From NCBI GenBank assembly GCA_018971625.1, contig JAGXAJ010000020.1, positions 1 through 58,065 on the forward strand: a stretch of DNA of 58,065 nucleotides, in the 5' to 3' direction. Shown here one piece after another: positions 43,573-53,726 of the stretch. The stretch's first letter is position 1, and the number at the start of each line of letters is the position of its first letter. The stretch comes from Pseudomonadota bacterium (GTDB lineage Bacteria; Pseudomonadota; Alphaproteobacteria; Rhizobiales; Xanthobacteraceae). Made by a program: the position numbers and the translations under genes. The notes beneath the pieces are model-generated. The model did not search any database, was not told the origin of the DNA, and saw only the letters and a list, made by a program, of their open reading frames with translations.

Positions 43573-43604
43573 AGCCGTCCGCGTGCTGAAGGGGCGGCTT
43601 TCTT
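43573..43604 (+). terminator. Intrinsic terminator after the GT2 gene
   Basis: AGCCGTCC (43573-43580), an 11-base loop, GGGCGGCT (one G-U pair in an 8-bp stem), then TTTCTT. It ends the carbohydrate region just before the tRNA gene. Confidence 0.6.
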
Positions 43605-43654
43605 GGGCACCGGGTTCTTGCGCCCGCCCGTGATCGCGGCTAAGGGAACGGCAT

Positions 43655-43732
43655 CGGAGCGTGGCGCAGCCCGGTTAGCGCACTAGTCTGGGAGACTAGG
43701 GGTCGGAGGTTCAAATCCTCTCGCTCCGACCA
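43655..43732 (+). tRNA. tRNA-Pro (GGG anticodon)
   Basis: 78 bases including an encoded CCA (43730-43732). The acceptor stem is CGGAGCG paired with CGCTCCG; the anticodon stem CTAGT/ACTAG encloses a 7-base loop CTGGGAG with anticodon GGG; the T arm has GGTTCAAATCC. A tRNA gene at the edge of a large accessory carbohydrate region is a common site for integration, though no integrase or repeated tRNA end is seen. Confidence 0.95.
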
Positions 43733-43798
43733 ATTCCCACTCCACGATGTCAGCCTTGGTTCCTTGAACCGCACACCGGAGGCCAAGGACGAGAAGAT

Positions 43799-44425
43799 CT
43801 AGCCCTTCTCCATTGCCTGATCCAGCAATTGCCGGCAGGCAATCAGATCATCCAGCACGGCCTTGAGCCTGGCGGTATCGAGCTTGTACGCCGCGACGCC
43901 ATTATCGACCCCGAAAGCGGCTGGGGCCCGAGGCAGAGCCGACGGATCGGCCAGCCGCGGGGCCCGCACGAATTCCGGCGCGCGCCGCGCCATGGCCGGC
44001 ACTTCGTCATCCTGGTCGGTGATCTCTTCCTCGTCTTCCTGGTCCTCATCATCGGTCTCGAGATCGAGCAAACCGTCCTCGTAATCCGAAGGCTCGCGCA
44101 GCGCGTCCCCGATTCCGGCCTCGATCCCTGCAAAAGCAGCACTGGAGAACGTCGATCCTTCGCTCAGCCCCTGCACCGCCTTGATGCCGTATTCCTTGAG
44201 AATGCGCTGCACCCCGCGGATGGTATAGCCTTCGCCGTACAAGAGCCGGCGGATGCCGCGGAGCAGGTCGACGTCGTCGGGCCGATAATAACGACGGCCG
44301 CCGCTTCGCTTCATCGGCTTGATCTGGGTGAACCGGGTCTCCCAGAACCTCAGGACGTGTTGGGGAATGTCGAGGTCGTCGGCGACCTCGCTGATGGTTC
44401 GGAACGCATCCGGCGCCTTATCCAA
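43799..44425 (-). CDS. MerR-family transcriptional regulator
   Basis: 208 residues. The N-terminal winged helix shows [20 protein letters not shown] then WETRF and [20 protein letters not shown], the MerR type with [10 protein letters not shown] at the start of the dimer helix. The middle is a strongly acidic linker ([20 protein letters not shown]) and the C-terminus forms a helix. No metal-binding cysteines of MerR/CueR type are present. In Bradyrhizobium relatives this gene follows ihfA, as here, the same neighbourhood seen with ihfA-merR in other alphaproteobacteria; its targets are unknown. Confidence 0.9.
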   Translation of the reverse strand: MDKAPDAFRTISEVADDLDIPQHVLRFWETRFTQIKPMKRSGGRRYYRPDDVDLLRGIRRLLYGEGYTIRGVQRILKEYGIKAVQGLSEGSTFSSAAFAGIEAGIGDALREPSDYEDGLLDLETDDEDQEDEEEITDQDDEVPAMARRAPEFVRAPRLADPSALPRAPAAFGVDNGVAAYKLDTARLKAVLDDLIACRQLLDQAMEKG

Positions 44426-44493
44426 TGCGCGCTCCTCCTCGGTCGACCTGTTGGACCTTTGCTCAATCGGCCGATCTTCAATCGGCCCAATCT

Positions 44494-44817
44494 CTAATCA
44501 GTCTTGGCGTCGCCGCTACCGTTACCGTTGATTCGCTGCTTTAGAATCGCCGACGGCTTGAATACCATCACACGCCGCGGTGAAATAGGTACTTCGGTGC
44601 CGGTCTTCGGATTGCGGCCGATACGCTGGCCTTTCTTACGCACCATGAACGATCCGAACGATGACAACTTCACCGTCTCGCCCTTCTCAAGGCAATCGGT
44701 AATCTCCTTCAACACCAGTTCGACAAAGGCCGACGACTCCGTGCGCGACAGGCCTACCTTCTGGTAAACCGCTTCGCACAGATCGACACGTGTGACTGTC
44801 TTTCCGGTTCCGGTCAT
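44494..44817 (-). CDS. ihfA: Integration host factor alpha subunit
   Basis: 107 residues. HU/IHF fold with [20 protein letters not shown] at the N-terminus, [20 protein letters not shown] in the beta-arm region and the minor-groove arm [20 protein letters not shown] with the intercalating proline. IHF bends DNA at promoters and replication or recombination sites as a heterodimer with IhfB. The ATG at 44817 starts [10 protein letters not shown]; a longer frame to 44877 adds an unusual extension and is not used. It lies between fabH and the MerR gene in the order typical of alphaproteobacteria. Confidence 0.93.
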   Translation of the reverse strand: MTGTGKTVTRVDLCEAVYQKVGLSRTESSAFVELVLKEITDCLEKGETVKLSSFGSFMVRKKGQRIGRNPKTGTEVPISPRRVMVFKPSAILKQRINGNGSGDAKTD

Positions 44818-44948
44818 CGCCTGCCCCGCACTCTCGGCGAACAATTTATTCCCTAAAATTAGGAGCTTAACGCGCAATGGTCAACAGCGCTCATCAATGC
44901 AATGGCATGAAACGAGCTACAAACGGATGGGCTTTTCTGACAGGGCGC

Positions 44949-45926
44949 TTACCAGCGCAGCAGCACCGAACCCCAGGTGAAGCCGCCGCCCATTGCTTCC
45001 AGTAGCACCAGGTCGCCCTTCTTGACCCGCCTGTCCTTCACTGCAACCGAGATCGCCAGCGGGATTGAGGCCGCCGACGTATTGCCATGCATGTCGACGG
45101 TCAGCACGACCTTTTGCGGCGCAATATGCAACTTGTGCGCTGAAGCATCAATGATCCGCTTGTTGGCCTGGTGCGGGATGAACCAATCGATATCCTCGGC
45201 GGTGGTACCACTGGCCTTGAAGGCATCCACAATCACATCCGTAATCATGCCGACGGCATGCTTGAAGACTTCACGGCCTTCCATCCGCAAATGACCAACT
45301 TGCTGCGTCGAGGATGGTCCGCCATCGACGTATAGCTTCGCTTTATGCCGGCCATCAGAACGTAAATGCGAGGTCAGGATGCCACGGTCGGAGAGCTTTC
45401 CGGGCTGCTCCTGCGCCTCAACCACGAGAGCGCCCGCGCCGTCGCCGAACAGCACGCAGGTACCCCGGTCGTTCCAGTCCAGGATACGCGAAAAGGTTTC
45501 GGCGCCGATCACCAACGCGCGCTTGAAGGCGCCGGTTCGCAGGAAGTTGTCAGCGGTAGCCAACGCGAAAACGAATCCCGAGCAAACCGCCTGCAGGTCG
45601 AATGCCGCGCCATGCGTGATGCCGAGGCCGTTCTGCACTGCAACTGCGGTGGCGGGAAACGTATTGTCCGGCGTCGACGTCGCCAGTACGATCAGGTCGA
45701 TCGCCTGTGCGTCAATTCCGGCATCGGCAAGCGCCGCGCGGGCGGCATTGATCGCCAAATGCGAGGTGAATTCGCCGTCGGCGGCGATATGACGCTGCCG
45801 GATACCGGTGCGCTGCACGATCCACTCGTCAGAGGTGTCAACCCGCGCCGCCAGTTCGGCATTGGTCAGGATCTGCTGCGGCAAATAGGAGCCGCAGCCG
45901 AGCACCACCGAACGTATCGTAGTCAC
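44949..45926 (-). CDS. fabH: 3-oxoacyl-ACP synthase III (KAS III)
   Basis: 325 residues; condenses acetyl-CoA with malonyl-ACP to start fatty-acid synthesis. The catalytic triad is visible: Cys in [19 protein letters not shown], His in [14 protein letters not shown] and Asn in [13 protein letters not shown]. Substrate-loop motif [12 protein letters not shown] is also present, as is the [14 protein letters not shown]-terminus. Its ATG overlaps the plsX stop by four bases (ATGA), as expected for the plsX-fabH operon. Confidence 0.96.
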   Translation of the reverse strand: MTTIRSVVLGCGSYLPQQILTNAELAARVDTSDEWIVQRTGIRQRHIAADGEFTSHLAINAARAALADAGIDAQAIDLIVLATSTPDNTFPATAVAVQNGLGITHGAAFDLQAVCSGFVFALATADNFLRTGAFKRALVIGAETFSRILDWNDRGTCVLFGDGAGALVVEAQEQPGKLSDRGILTSHLRSDGRHKAKLYVDGGPSSTQQVGHLRMEGREVFKHAVGMITDVIVDAFKASGTTAEDIDWFIPHQANKRIIDASAHKLHIAPQKVVLTVDMHGNTSAASIPLAISVAVKDRRVKKGDLVLLEAMGGGFTWGSVLLRW

Positions 45927-46978
45927 GAGACAGCCTCCTGCGCGGTCGGCGCAAGCGCGCTCCCTTCGCGATTGAGCATTTGATTGATCTTGGTCAGGAG
46001 ATCGTAGTGGACCATCTCATAGCCAACGTCGACCGCATAAGCAAAGCCTTCGGCATCGGTTCCGCCGTGGCTCTTGACCACGATCCCCTGTAGACCCAGC
46101 AACACGCCGCCGTTGGACTTGTTGGGGTCCAGTTTGTCCCGTAACAGCCTGAAGGCGCTTCTGGCGAACAGATAGCCGATACGGGAACGCCAGGTCTGCG
46201 CCATGGCATTGCGCAGGAATTCCGAAATCTGCCGGGCGGTACCCTCAGCAGTCTTCAGCGCAATGTTGCCACTAAAACCCTCGGTGACGATGACGTCGGC
46301 GGCGCCCTTGCCTATACTGTCGCCTTCGACGAAGCCGATATATTCGAGCTGGGGCAGGTTCATCGCGCGGAGCAACTCGGCCGCCTCGCGGATTTCCTCA
46401 CCTCCCTTGACCTCCTCAACCCCAATATTGAGCAAACCGACGGTTGGCCGATCGAGATCGAACAACACGCTCGCCATCGCGCTACCCATCACCGCCAGCC
46501 TCATCAAATGATGCCCGTCGCCACCGATCGTAGCACCGAGATCAAGCACCACGGAATCACCCCGGGCCGTTGGCCACACCGCCGCGATGGCCGGACGATC
46601 AATCCCGGGCAGCATGCGCAGATTGAACCGCGCCATCGCCATCAGAGCGCCGGTATTGCCGGCGGATATCGCAACGTCGGCTTCTCCTTTCTTGACGGCA
46701 TCGATGGCGAGCCACATCGACGAGGTCTTGCGGCCACGACGCAATGCCTGGCTCGGCTTATCGTCCATCCTGACGGCCACATCGGTATGAAAGACCCGAG
46801 AAACCGCCTTCATCGCCGGATGCCTGCAGAGCTGCGCGTCGATCGACGCGCGATCGCCGAACAACAGAAATTCAGTATCGGGATGTCGAGACAGCGAAAT
46901 GGCGGCGCCGGGAATCACGACCGATGCGCCGACATCGCCACCCATGGCGTCAAGCGCGATTCGAACCTTTTGAGGCAT
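45923..46978 (-). CDS. plsX: Phosphate acyltransferase PlsX
   Basis: 351 residues. Makes acyl-phosphate from acyl-ACP for PlsY in phospholipid synthesis. Motifs: [19 protein letters not shown] at the N-terminus, [32 protein letters not shown] and [18 protein letters not shown]. Length is close to the usual 330-350. It is upstream of fabH with a four-base overlap and downstream of the DUF177 gene after a 330-base gap. Confidence 0.96.
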   Translation of the reverse strand: MPQKVRIALDAMGGDVGASVVIPGAAISLSRHPDTEFLLFGDRASIDAQLCRHPAMKAVSRVFHTDVAVRMDDKPSQALRRGRKTSSMWLAIDAVKKGEADVAISAGNTGALMAMARFNLRMLPGIDRPAIAAVWPTARGDSVVLDLGATIGGDGHHLMRLAVMGSAMASVLFDLDRPTVGLLNIGVEEVKGGEEIREAAELLRAMNLPQLEYIGFVEGDSIGKGAADVIVTEGFSGNIALKTAEGTARQISEFLRNAMAQTWRSRIGYLFARSAFRLLRDKLDPNKSNGGVLLGLQGIVVKSHGGTDAEGFAYAVDVGYEMVHYDLLTKINQMLNREGSALAPTAQEAVS

Positions 46979-47308
46979 GCCCGTCCCGGAAACCTGATCT
47001 TGTGCGGACTAGAAGCGCTTGGCCGCAGCCTGAATCGTCGCAGATAGCGCTGATCGGCGAAGTGCACACCTGCGCCTCGGCCGGGCCGCGACAATAGCGT
47101 GTCCGCGCTCCGACACAACCTCTTGACCACGCCCTTCGCAAGGTGACAGCGCCATCAAGCAGAAGCGAACTTGGCATATAACGCTATGTAATTCAATGCC
47201 TTAGATCGGACTCCAAGCCAGACCCGGAATTGCACCAATGAGAATACGGGCCGAATTGGCGGCAAGTCATGCCCAAGGCGTCCTCAAGCCACGTTTGAGC
47301 GCGGCCTC
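46979..47308. other. Intergenic region between DUF177 gene and plsX, no gene seen
   Basis: 330 bases. In many bacteria rpmF lies between the DUF177 and plsX genes; no L32 coding sequence is present here in any frame. The stretch at 47170-47230 is AT-richer and may hold the plsX promoter. Nothing else is visible. Confidence 0.5.
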
Positions 47309-47881
47309 TCAACGCTTTTTTGACTTCGGTGCAGGCAACGGTTTCGCGTCGAGCTTGAGGGCCTTCAGCGCCGCAAATGGATGATCCTCTGGATCGGCGG
47401 CGGTGATTACAGGCTCGAACACCGCGTCGGGCTTGCGCGGATATGGATCAATCGCCAAAAACAGCACGTCGGTCGCAAGGCGGCCCAAGTCGATTACGCC
47501 ATCTTTAATCGGCTCCGGCGGGTCCGGAATTTCGCTGTCCTCGTCCGCGGCCTCGTCGACCAGATCGGCCAGCACGGGAATTTGCTCGGGCGGCGCAAAC
47601 ATCAAATCGATCGGCTCATCGATATCGTTCTCGATCGGGTCGAGCGTCACCACACAGGTTTGTCCGATCCTTGCTCGAACGCGACCGGTGACATGAAAAC
47701 GGCCACCGCTGTTGGGCGCCACGTCAAAAGAAGCGCTTGCCGACAGAATTTCGCGCAAGCCAGCTACCTCGGCCATCGCGGTCCGGGCGGTCTGGTCAGC
47801 TTCAAGATCACGATGCAGCCCTGTGTCCGGTATCTGCGGCACAGTAATCGGAACGCTCCAGGGATCAGTTGTGTCTATCAT
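47309..47881 (-). CDS. DUF177 (YceD-like) protein
   Basis: 190 residues. The N-terminus DPWSVPITVPQIPDTGLHRD, the core GGRFHVTGRVRARIGQTCVV then TLDPIENDIDEPIDL and the acidic middle with EIPDPPEPIKDGVIDLGRLA match the DUF177 family, whose members sit upstream of rpmF/plsX and are linked to 23S rRNA/ribosome assembly in plants and bacteria. The CxxC pair often seen is only partly kept (one Cys in QTCVV). The start overlaps the end of the preceding chaperone gene by 17 bases. Confidence 0.88.
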   Translation of the reverse strand: MIDTTDPWSVPITVPQIPDTGLHRDLEADQTARTAMAEVAGLREILSASASFDVAPNSGGRFHVTGRVRARIGQTCVVTLDPIENDIDEPIDLMFAPPEQIPVLADLVDEAADEDSEIPDPPEPIKDGVIDLGRLATDVLFLAIDPYPRKPDAVFEPVITAADPEDHPFAALKALKLDAKPLPAPKSKKR

Positions 47882-48449
47882 GCTCTATATTCTGTTCGCG
47901 GCCCTGCGCTGCGTGGCCTGTTGGGGGTGGGAATTTCCACGATCCAGCCAATAATGCCGCTTCGCGCTGTCCGCTCAGGAAAGCCCTGGCCGCTTTGGCA
48001 TAAAGGGCCAATCGGCGTGCGTTTTCGATGGCCTCCCCATTCAATATATTCTTGCACAGCGCCTGCGCAAACGCCTCCTCGCCCGCATCCAGAGCCTGAT
48101 CGTAGGCCGCTGCTCGGCCGTAGAAAGCCTCCCCAAAAGCCCTCATGCGTTTTGGCACGGTCAGGTCGCCGACGCCCATCTCCCGCAGATTGTCGTCCAT
48201 ATCGTTGCAGAAGCGATCAAATAGCGCCTGGGAAAGACCGAACGCCGCCTCGGTCGCCCTCAATCGCCGCAGCGCCAGCCACAGATGCAGCACCAGCAGG
48301 TCAAAACGGCCGTCGACGGTATCCGGAACACCTAAATCCCGGTAAAATAAGGGTTCTCGCGCCTGCGTCACGATCGTGCCATAGATGGCCTCAATGGTGC
48401 GCTGCGGAGCGACCCGGGGTTTTCTGAAGTGATTGAACGGCCAAGGCAT
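47865..48449 (-). CDS. Ubiquinol-cytochrome c chaperone family protein (Cbp3-like)
   Basis: 194 residues. PF03981-type helical protein: ARVPF-less N-terminus MPWPFNHFRKPRVAPQRTIE, then YGTIVTQAREPLFYRDLGVP, GRFDLLVLHLWLALRRLR, LFDRFCNDMDDNLREMGVGD and MRAFGEAFYGRAAAYD. Mitochondrial Cbp3/UQCC1 aids assembly of the bc1 complex; bacterial members are presumed to do likewise. The ATG at 48449 is favoured over 48494. It diverges from bamE with about 107 bases between. Confidence 0.88.
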   Translation of the reverse strand: MPWPFNHFRKPRVAPQRTIEAIYGTIVTQAREPLFYRDLGVPDTVDGRFDLLVLHLWLALRRLRATEAAFGLSQALFDRFCNDMDDNLREMGVGDLTVPKRMRAFGEAFYGRAAAYDQALDAGEEAFAQALCKNILNGEAIENARRLALYAKAARAFLSGQREAALLAGSWKFPPPTGHAAQGREQNIEHDRHN

Positions 48450-48556
48450 CGTGGGTTCCGCAAAAGAGCCCTTTGAGGCGCGCGCGTGTTGCAATCCGGC
48501 GTGCTGGCCGGTACGTCAACCCCGCACTGGATGCAAGGGAATGGACCGATTCCGCA

Positions 48557-49045
48557 ATGACTGAAACGAGCCCGACATGCTCACGCACGCGTGCTCCGCA
48601 CGGCCTGGCTTCGCGCTGGTGTGGTTTGCGCACAGTGGCCGCCGTCGTTTTGGCGTGCATGACGCTGGGCGGCTGCCTTACCGGCGAACAGTTCCAGAAG
48701 GGCTATATCCTGCCTCCGGGTGCGCTCGAGCAAATCCCGATCGGCGCCAGCCAGGACCAGGTATTGATCGTGATGGGAACGCCCTCCACGGTCGCGACCC
48801 TCGACGGTGAGGTGTTTTATTACATTTCGCAGCGTTCCGAGCGCCCGGTCATGTTCATGAAGCAGCATGTCTATGACCAGCGCGTGATCGCCATTTATTT
48901 CGACAAGAATCGACAGGTCCGGCGGCTTGCCAATTACGGGCTGCAGGATGGCAAGATCTTCGACTTCGTCAGTCGCACCACGCCGACCTCGGGCCAGGAA
49001 CTCAGTTACCTCACACCGCTGTTCAAGCTCTTGAGCTTCAACTAA
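48557..49045 (+). CDS. bamE: Outer-membrane assembly lipoprotein BamE (SmpA/OmlA)
   Basis: 162 residues. A lipoprotein signal ends in the lipobox LGGC (acylated Cys40), then GYILPPGALEQIPIGASQDQ and VLIVMGTPSTVATLDGEVFY, the BamE fold of the beta-barrel assembly complex in the outer membrane. The family NxxxGxx repeat is partly replaced by IPIGAS as is usual in rhizobia. The start at 48557 gives a rather long pre-lipobox leader; internal later starts are possible. It is monocistronic and followed by a strong terminator. Confidence 0.92.
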   Translation: MTETSPTCSRTRAPHGLASRWCGLRTVAAVVLACMTLGGCLTGEQFQKGYILPPGALEQIPIGASQDQVLIVMGTPSTVATLDGEVFYYISQRSERPVMFMKQHVYDQRVIAIYFDKNRQVRRLANYGLQDGKIFDFVSRTTPTSGQELSYLTPLFKLLSFN

Positions 49046-49106
49046 CGCTTGAGCCGGCAGGACGTGCAAGGCGCGCACTCGAAAGGCGCCTTCTGTCGTA
49101 CCAATG

Positions 49107-49138
49107 AAAAGCCCCGCGGCTCACAACGCGGGGCTTTT
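49107..49138. terminator. Bidirectional intrinsic terminator
   Basis: AAAAGCCCCGCG, an 8-base loop, CGCGGGGCTTTT: perfect 12-bp arms with A-run on one side and T-run on the other. It sits between the convergent bamE and hppA genes and can stop transcription from both. Confidence 0.93.
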
Positions 49139-49160
49139 GTATTGAGCATGTGGACCTGGC

Positions 49161-51281
49161 TTAATGTGCCAGGATCGCCAGCAAGAGCAGCGCCACGATG
49201 TTGGTGATCTTGATCATCGGGTTGACCGCGGGACCCGCGGTGTCCTTGTAGGGATCGCCAACGGTGTCGCCAGTCACCGCAGCCTTGTGGGCATCGGAAC
49301 CCTTGCCGCCGTAATGACCATCCTCAATGTACTTTTTGGCGTTGTCCCAGGCGCCGCCGCCCGAGGTCATCGAAATCGCGACGAACAAGCCGGTCACGAT
49401 CACGCCCAGCAGCATCGCGCCCACGGCCGAGAACGCCGCCGACTTGCCGGCCGCGCCGCCACCAGCGATCGCATAGATGATGAAATAGACCACGATCGGC
49501 GACAGCACCGGCAACAGCGACGGAATGATCATTTCCTTGATCGCGGCCCTGGTCAGAAGGTCGACTGCCTTGCCATAGTCTGGCTTGTCGGTGCCCTGCA
49601 TGATGCCTGGCTTCTCGCGGAACTGACGCCGGACTTCCTCAACGATCGCGCCCGCCGCACGGCCGACTGCGGTCATGCCGAGCGCGCCGAACAGATACGG
49701 CAGCAGGCCGCCGAACAGCAGGCCCACCACCACATAGGGGTTGTTGAGCGAGAAGTCCGGATTGACGTTCTGGAAATAGACGTGATTAGCCGCATCCCCA
49801 ATGAAGAACTTCAGATCCTGATTGTAGGCCGCGAACAGCACCAGCGCGCCGAGACCGGCGGAGCCGATCGCGTAGCCCTTGGTGACCGCCTTGGTGGTGT
49901 TGCCGACAGCGTCCAGCGCGTCGGTCGACTTGCGGACTTCCTTGGGCAGGCCCGCCATTTCCGCAATGCCGCCGGCATTGTCGGTGACCGGACCGAAGGC
50001 GTCGAGCGCTACGACCATGCCGGCCAGCGCCAGCATCGTCGTGGTCGCGATCGCGATCCCGAACAGGCCAGCAAGGCTGTAGGTGACGAGAATGCCGGCG
50101 ATGATGACGATCGCCGGCATCGCGGTTGCCTCCATCGAGATGGCGAGACCCTGGATCACGTTGGTGCCGTGGCCGGTGACTGAGGATGCCGCGATCGACT
50201 TTACCGGACGATAGTCGGTGCCGGTGTAGTATTCGGTGATCCAGATGATCAGCCCGGTCACCACCAGACCGACGACACCGCATTCGAACAGCGCCAGGCC
50301 CGTATAGCCGATATCGCCGAGCGAGCCGAAGCCGATCAGCCACTGAATCGCAGCGGCGACGCCGACCAGCGACAGGATGCCGGTGGCAATCAGGCCCTTG
50401 TACAGCGCGCCCATGATCGACTGGCTGGAGCCCAGCTTGACGAAGAAGGTGCCGATGATCGAGGTGATGATGCAGATACCACCGATCGCGAGCGGCAGCG
50501 TCATCATGTTGGCGAGCAGCGGCGACTTGGCGAAGAAGATCGTCGCCAGAACCATCGTTGCGACCGAGGTCACCGCGTAGGTCTCGAACAGGTCGGCCGC
50601 CATGCCGGCGCAGTCGCCGACATTGTCGCCGACGTTGTCGGCGATGGTGGCGGGGTTGCGCGGATCGTCCTCGGGAATGCCGGCCTCGACCTTGCCGACG
50701 AGGTCACCGCCGACATCAGCGCCCTTGGTGAAGATGCCGCCGCCGAGACGTGCGAAGATCGAAATCAGCGATGCGCCGAAGCCAAGCGCAACCATCGCGT
50801 CGACCACCGTGCGGTCGTTCGGCGCCAGGTTCATCACATGAGTGAGGTAGCCGAAGTAGATGGTGACGCCGAGCAGCGCCAGACCCGCGACCAGCAGGCC
50901 GGTGATGGCGCCCGCCTTGAAGGCGAGCTCAAGACCGCCGGCGAGCGAGGTGGTCGCCGCCTGCGCGGTGCGCACGTTGGCGCGAACCGAAACGTTCATG
51001 CCGATGAAACCGGCAGCGCCCGACAGCACCGCGCCGATCAGGAAGCCGACCGCGACCAGGGCGCCGAGCAGGTAGGCCAGTAGCGCGAAGATCACGATAC
51101 CGACCACTCCGATCGTGGTGTACTGGCGCTTGAGATAGGCCTGCGCACCCTCCCGCACGGCTGCCGCGATTTCTTGCATCCGCGGATTGCCGGCATCGGA
51201 TTTCAACACCGACGACGTCGCCCAGATGGCGTAAACGATGGAGAGCGCCCCGCAGAGCACAATCACCCACAATGCTGTCAT
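49161..51281 (-). CDS. hppA: K+-independent proton-translocating pyrophosphatase
   Basis: 706 residues, about 16 membrane helices. It hydrolyses pyrophosphate and pumps protons across the membrane. Conserved motifs: [40 protein letters not shown] and [14 protein letters not shown] near the active site, and [20 protein letters not shown]. The potassium-dependence position reads [15 protein letters not shown]: a lysine where K+-dependent enzymes have alanine, so this is the K+-independent class. Typical of alphaproteobacteria. It follows thiL on the same strand but with a 262-base gap, so it probably has its own promoter. Confidence 0.97.
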   Translation of the reverse strand: MTALWVIVLCGALSIVYAIWATSSVLKSDAGNPRMQEIAAAVREGAQAYLKRQYTTIGVVGIVIFALLAYLLGALVAVGFLIGAVLSGAAGFIGMNVSVRANVRTAQAATTSLAGGLELAFKAGAITGLLVAGLALLGVTIYFGYLTHVMNLAPNDRTVVDAMVALGFGASLISIFARLGGGIFTKGADVGGDLVGKVEAGIPEDDPRNPATIADNVGDNVGDCAGMAADLFETYAVTSVATMVLATIFFAKSPLLANMMTLPLAIGGICIITSIIGTFFVKLGSSQSIMGALYKGLIATGILSLVGVAAAIQWLIGFGSLGDIGYTGLALFECGVVGLVVTGLIIWITEYYTGTDYRPVKSIAASSVTGHGTNVIQGLAISMEATAMPAIVIIAGILVTYSLAGLFGIAIATTTMLALAGMVVALDAFGPVTDNAGGIAEMAGLPKEVRKSTDALDAVGNTTKAVTKGYAIGSAGLGALVLFAAYNQDLKFFIGDAANHVYFQNVNPDFSLNNPYVVVGLLFGGLLPYLFGALGMTAVGRAAGAIVEEVRRQFREKPGIMQGTDKPDYGKAVDLLTRAAIKEMIIPSLLPVLSPIVVYFIIYAIAGGGAAGKSAAFSAVGAMLLGVIVTGLFVAISMTSGGGAWDNAKKYIEDGHYGGKGSDAHKAAVTGDTVGDPYKDTAGPAVNPMIKITNIVALLLLAILAH

Positions 51282-51543
51282 TGAATTTGCCTCAAGATCC
51301 TGATTTGGCCCACGCCATTACCGCAGGACGCGGCGGGCGCATAAAAAGGAGGCTCACCCTGCCCAAAGGGGGCGGCCTCAAATCGGGCGGGACCATGCCA
51401 AAATCGCTCCCCCGGCGCAACTTCGCGAAAGGGCTGAAGCGGCGTTTTTGTAGCCCTAAGAACCGGGTTTTGCGTCGGATTTACCATTTCCTGCATTGAC
51501 GCTGCGGGTCTGCCTGGAACAACCGGAACCCACCGGCACGGAA

Positions 51544-52545
51544 TCAGAAATGGCTGTAGGACAACCGCGGCAACGTGATCCTGTCACCTCTCTTGTCCAG
51601 AAAGCACGGCGCTGACGAACCCGCCACGATCTTTCCGATCGCAGTGATCTCAATGCCGGCCGTCTGCCCGGCGTGCCTGAAAGCTTCAAGGCCGGCTGGT
51701 GGAATGGCGCACAGGATCTCGTAATCGTCGCCACCGGAAACGATCGCCTCGACGCCAACAACGCCTCGCGCAAGCAGTGTCGCGGCGGCAGCCGACAGCG
51801 GGATGCTCCCTGCTTCGATCACCGCGGATACCCCCGATACCTTGCACAGCTTGGCGAGGTCGCCAGCCAGGCCGTCCGACACATCCATGGCCGCATGCGC
51901 GTGATCGCGAACCGCCTTGGCGAGCGCCGTGCGAGGCTGCGGCACGCGATAACGCCCGACCAGCATTTCTCCGGCCGCGACATCATCAGCCAAAGCTGCC
52001 GCGGCCGCGCCGCGCTTGAGCACATCAAGGCCAAGCGCTGCGTCGCCGATCGTTCCCGTCACCACGACGACATCGCCTGCTATGGCCCCGGTGCGATGCA
52101 GCATCCTGCCGAGCGGAACGCGGCCGAACGCCGTGATCGAGATCATCAGCGGACCCGGAGTCGAAACCGTGTCGCCACCCAATAGCGGGCAGCCGAACTG
52201 GATCGCATCCCAACCCAGCGCATAGGCGAATGGCTTGAGCCAGGCTTCCTCCGCTGCTCGCAACGCCAGCGTCAGTACAAACCCGGCTGGCGTAGCCCCT
52301 TTTGCCGCGAGATCCGACAGGTTTACCCGCAACGCCTTGCGCGCGATCGTATCGGGCGGATCATCGGGCAGAAAATGCACGCCTTCGACGATGGCATCGG
52401 TGGTCACGACGATATCATCGCCGTGCGACTTGAGGATTGCCGCGTCATCGCCGAGATCGAATGCGCCGGGATCGGTCGCCAATGGCTTGAAATAGCGCGC
52501 GATCAGTGCGTCCTCGGCGGAAGAGCTATTCTGTTGATCTGTCAT
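51544..52545 (-). CDS. thiL: Thiamine-monophosphate kinase
   Basis: 333 residues of the PurM/SelD-type ATP-binding fold. It phosphorylates thiamine phosphate to thiamine diphosphate. Seen: FDLGDDAAILKSHGDDIVVT with metal-binding aspartates, DAIVEGVHF, LRVNLSDLAAKGATPAGFVL, GGDTVSTPGPLMISITAFG and AMDVSDGLAGDLAKLC, with SGGDDYEILCA near the end. It lies 27 bases beyond nusB in the nusB-thiL order usual in proteobacteria. Confidence 0.95.
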   Translation of the reverse strand: MTDQQNSSSAEDALIARYFKPLATDPGAFDLGDDAAILKSHGDDIVVTTDAIVEGVHFLPDDPPDTIARKALRVNLSDLAAKGATPAGFVLTLALRAAEEAWLKPFAYALGWDAIQFGCPLLGGDTVSTPGPLMISITAFGRVPLGRMLHRTGAIAGDVVVVTGTIGDAALGLDVLKRGAAAAALADDVAAGEMLVGRYRVPQPRTALAKAVRDHAHAAMDVSDGLAGDLAKLCKVSGVSAVIEAGSIPLSAAAATLLARGVVGVEAIVSGGDDYEILCAIPPAGLEAFRHAGQTAGIEITAIGKIVAGSSAPCFLDKRGDRITLPRLSYSHF

Positions 52546-52572
52546 GACGCAGCATCCGTCGCACGATCGTCA

Positions 52573-53088
52573 TTAGCTTCTCGCGTGCGAGAACTCATCG
52601 CCGCGAAATTGCCGCGCGATCTGGTCAAGCACCGCATTTACCATGCCGGTTTCGTCCGCTTCCACAAAGGCGTGTGCAACATCGACATATTCCGACACCA
52701 CCACCCGTCCGGGCACGTCCTTGCGGTGCTCCAGTTCATAGGAACCAGCGCGCAGCACGGCACGCAGGATGGCGTCGATCCGCTTCAGCGGCCAGCCTTT
52801 TGACAACGCCTCGTCGATCAGGGGATCGAGTTTCGCCTGATCGCGCACCACGCCGGATACTACATCGCGAAAGAAGGCGGCTTCCGCCGGCAAATACTTG
52901 TCGCCCTCGACTTCGTTGCCGAGCCAATGGCTCTCGAATTCGGCAAAAATATCGTTCAAGCCGGCGCCGGCGATGTCCATTTGATAAAGCGCCTGCACCG
53001 CGGCGAGCCGCGCGGCGCCGCGCCGGTTAGCCTTCTTGTCCGGGATTTTCGCAGGTCTCCTGTCACCGCTGTTCTTGTTGTCTGCCAT
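52573..53088 (-). CDS. nusB: Transcription antitermination factor NusB
   Basis: 171 residues. All-helical NusB fold: ANRRGAARLAAVQALYQMDI with the N-terminal Arg-rich RNA-binding start, VSGVVRDQAKLDPLIDEALS, WPLKRIDAILRAVLRAGSYE, VVVSEYVDVAHAFVEADETG and a FVNAVLD-like end (MVNAVLDQIARQFR). Acts with NusE in rRNA antitermination. Starts two bases after ribH. Confidence 0.96.
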   Translation of the reverse strand: MADNKNSGDRRPAKIPDKKANRRGAARLAAVQALYQMDIAGAGLNDIFAEFESHWLGNEVEGDKYLPAEAAFFRDVVSGVVRDQAKLDPLIDEALSKGWPLKRIDAILRAVLRAGSYELEHRKDVPGRVVVSEYVDVAHAFVEADETGMVNAVLDQIARQFRGDEFSHARS

Positions 53089-53090
53089 GG

Positions 53091-53582
53091 TCAGGCCCGC
53101 GCCAGCCGACGCTTGATGCGCAGCATCGCGAGCGCCGCGCGCGCGGCGTCGCCGCCCTTGTTGAGTTCGCCAGCGCGCGCCCGCGCCCAGGCCTGTGCAT
53201 CGGTGTTGACAGTAATGATACCGTTGCCGAGCGGAATTTTCCTGGCTACTGCAAGTTCCATCAGCGCGCGCGCGGATTCCATCGAAACGATCTCGAAATG
53301 GATGGTGTCGCCCCGGACCACGCAGCCCAGCGCAATCACGGCATCATAGGGCTTGCCATGGTTCTCGGCGGCATCGAGCGCGATGGCAATCGCCGCCGGG
53401 ATTTCCAGCGCGCCGGGAACGGTGACGATGTCGTGGCTAACGCCCGCGTTCTTCAGCTCGGCGAGCGCGCCTTCCAGCAGAGCATCCTGGATGTCGTCAT
53501 AAAAGCGCGCCTCGACGATCAGCGCGCGCGCGCCGGAAACGTCGGTCTGATCTTTGAGAATTGCGCGGCGCGCATCTGCCAT
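53091..53582 (-). CDS. ribH: 6,7-dimethyl-8-ribityllumazine synthase
   Basis: 163 residues. Condenses ribitylaminouracil with dihydroxybutanone phosphate. Motifs: [20 protein letters not shown] (substrate-binding aromatic position), [37 protein letters not shown] with the catalytic His, and [18 protein letters not shown]. One of two isoforms known in rhizobia (RibH1/RibH2); the long insertion-free shape fits RibH1. In operon with nusB (two-base gap). Confidence 0.95.
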   Translation of the reverse strand: MADARRAILKDQTDVSGARALIVEARFYDDIQDALLEGALAELKNAGVSHDIVTVPGALEIPAAIAIALDAAENHGKPYDAVIALGCVVRGDTIHFEIVSMESARALMELAVARKIPLGNGIITVNTDAQAWARARAGELNKGGDAARAALAMLRIKRRLARA

Positions 53583-53603
53583 TTTTTATTTCCGCTTCAA
53601 TCA

Positions 53604-53653
53604 AGCTCCTCATCCTGAGGAGCGGCCGCTTGGCCGCGTCTCGAAGGATGAGC
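53604..53653. repeat. Dispersed palindromic repeat (CTCATCCTGAGGAGC type)
   Basis: AGCTCCTCATCCTGAGGAGC, a central CGGCCGC-TT-GGCCG inverted pair, then TCTCGAAGGATGAGCT. The ends are near-complements (AGCTC...CATCCT / AGGATGAGCT). Elements of this form are very common between genes in Bradyrhizobium and relatives. A small extra palindrome CATGGTTCGAGACCATG follows at 53662-53678. Confidence 0.7.
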
Positions 53654-53726
53654 TACATCATCATGGTTCGAGACCATGAGGAAGTGCCGGGTTGTAGGCG
53701 CAGTGGCCGCCGATGCCAACCCCGCC

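Noticed and set aside
49164..50183. 339-codon plus-strand frame
   Set aside because: It is antisense to hppA; composition is dominated by Arg, His and Asp as expected from reverse reading of a GC-rich membrane-protein gene.
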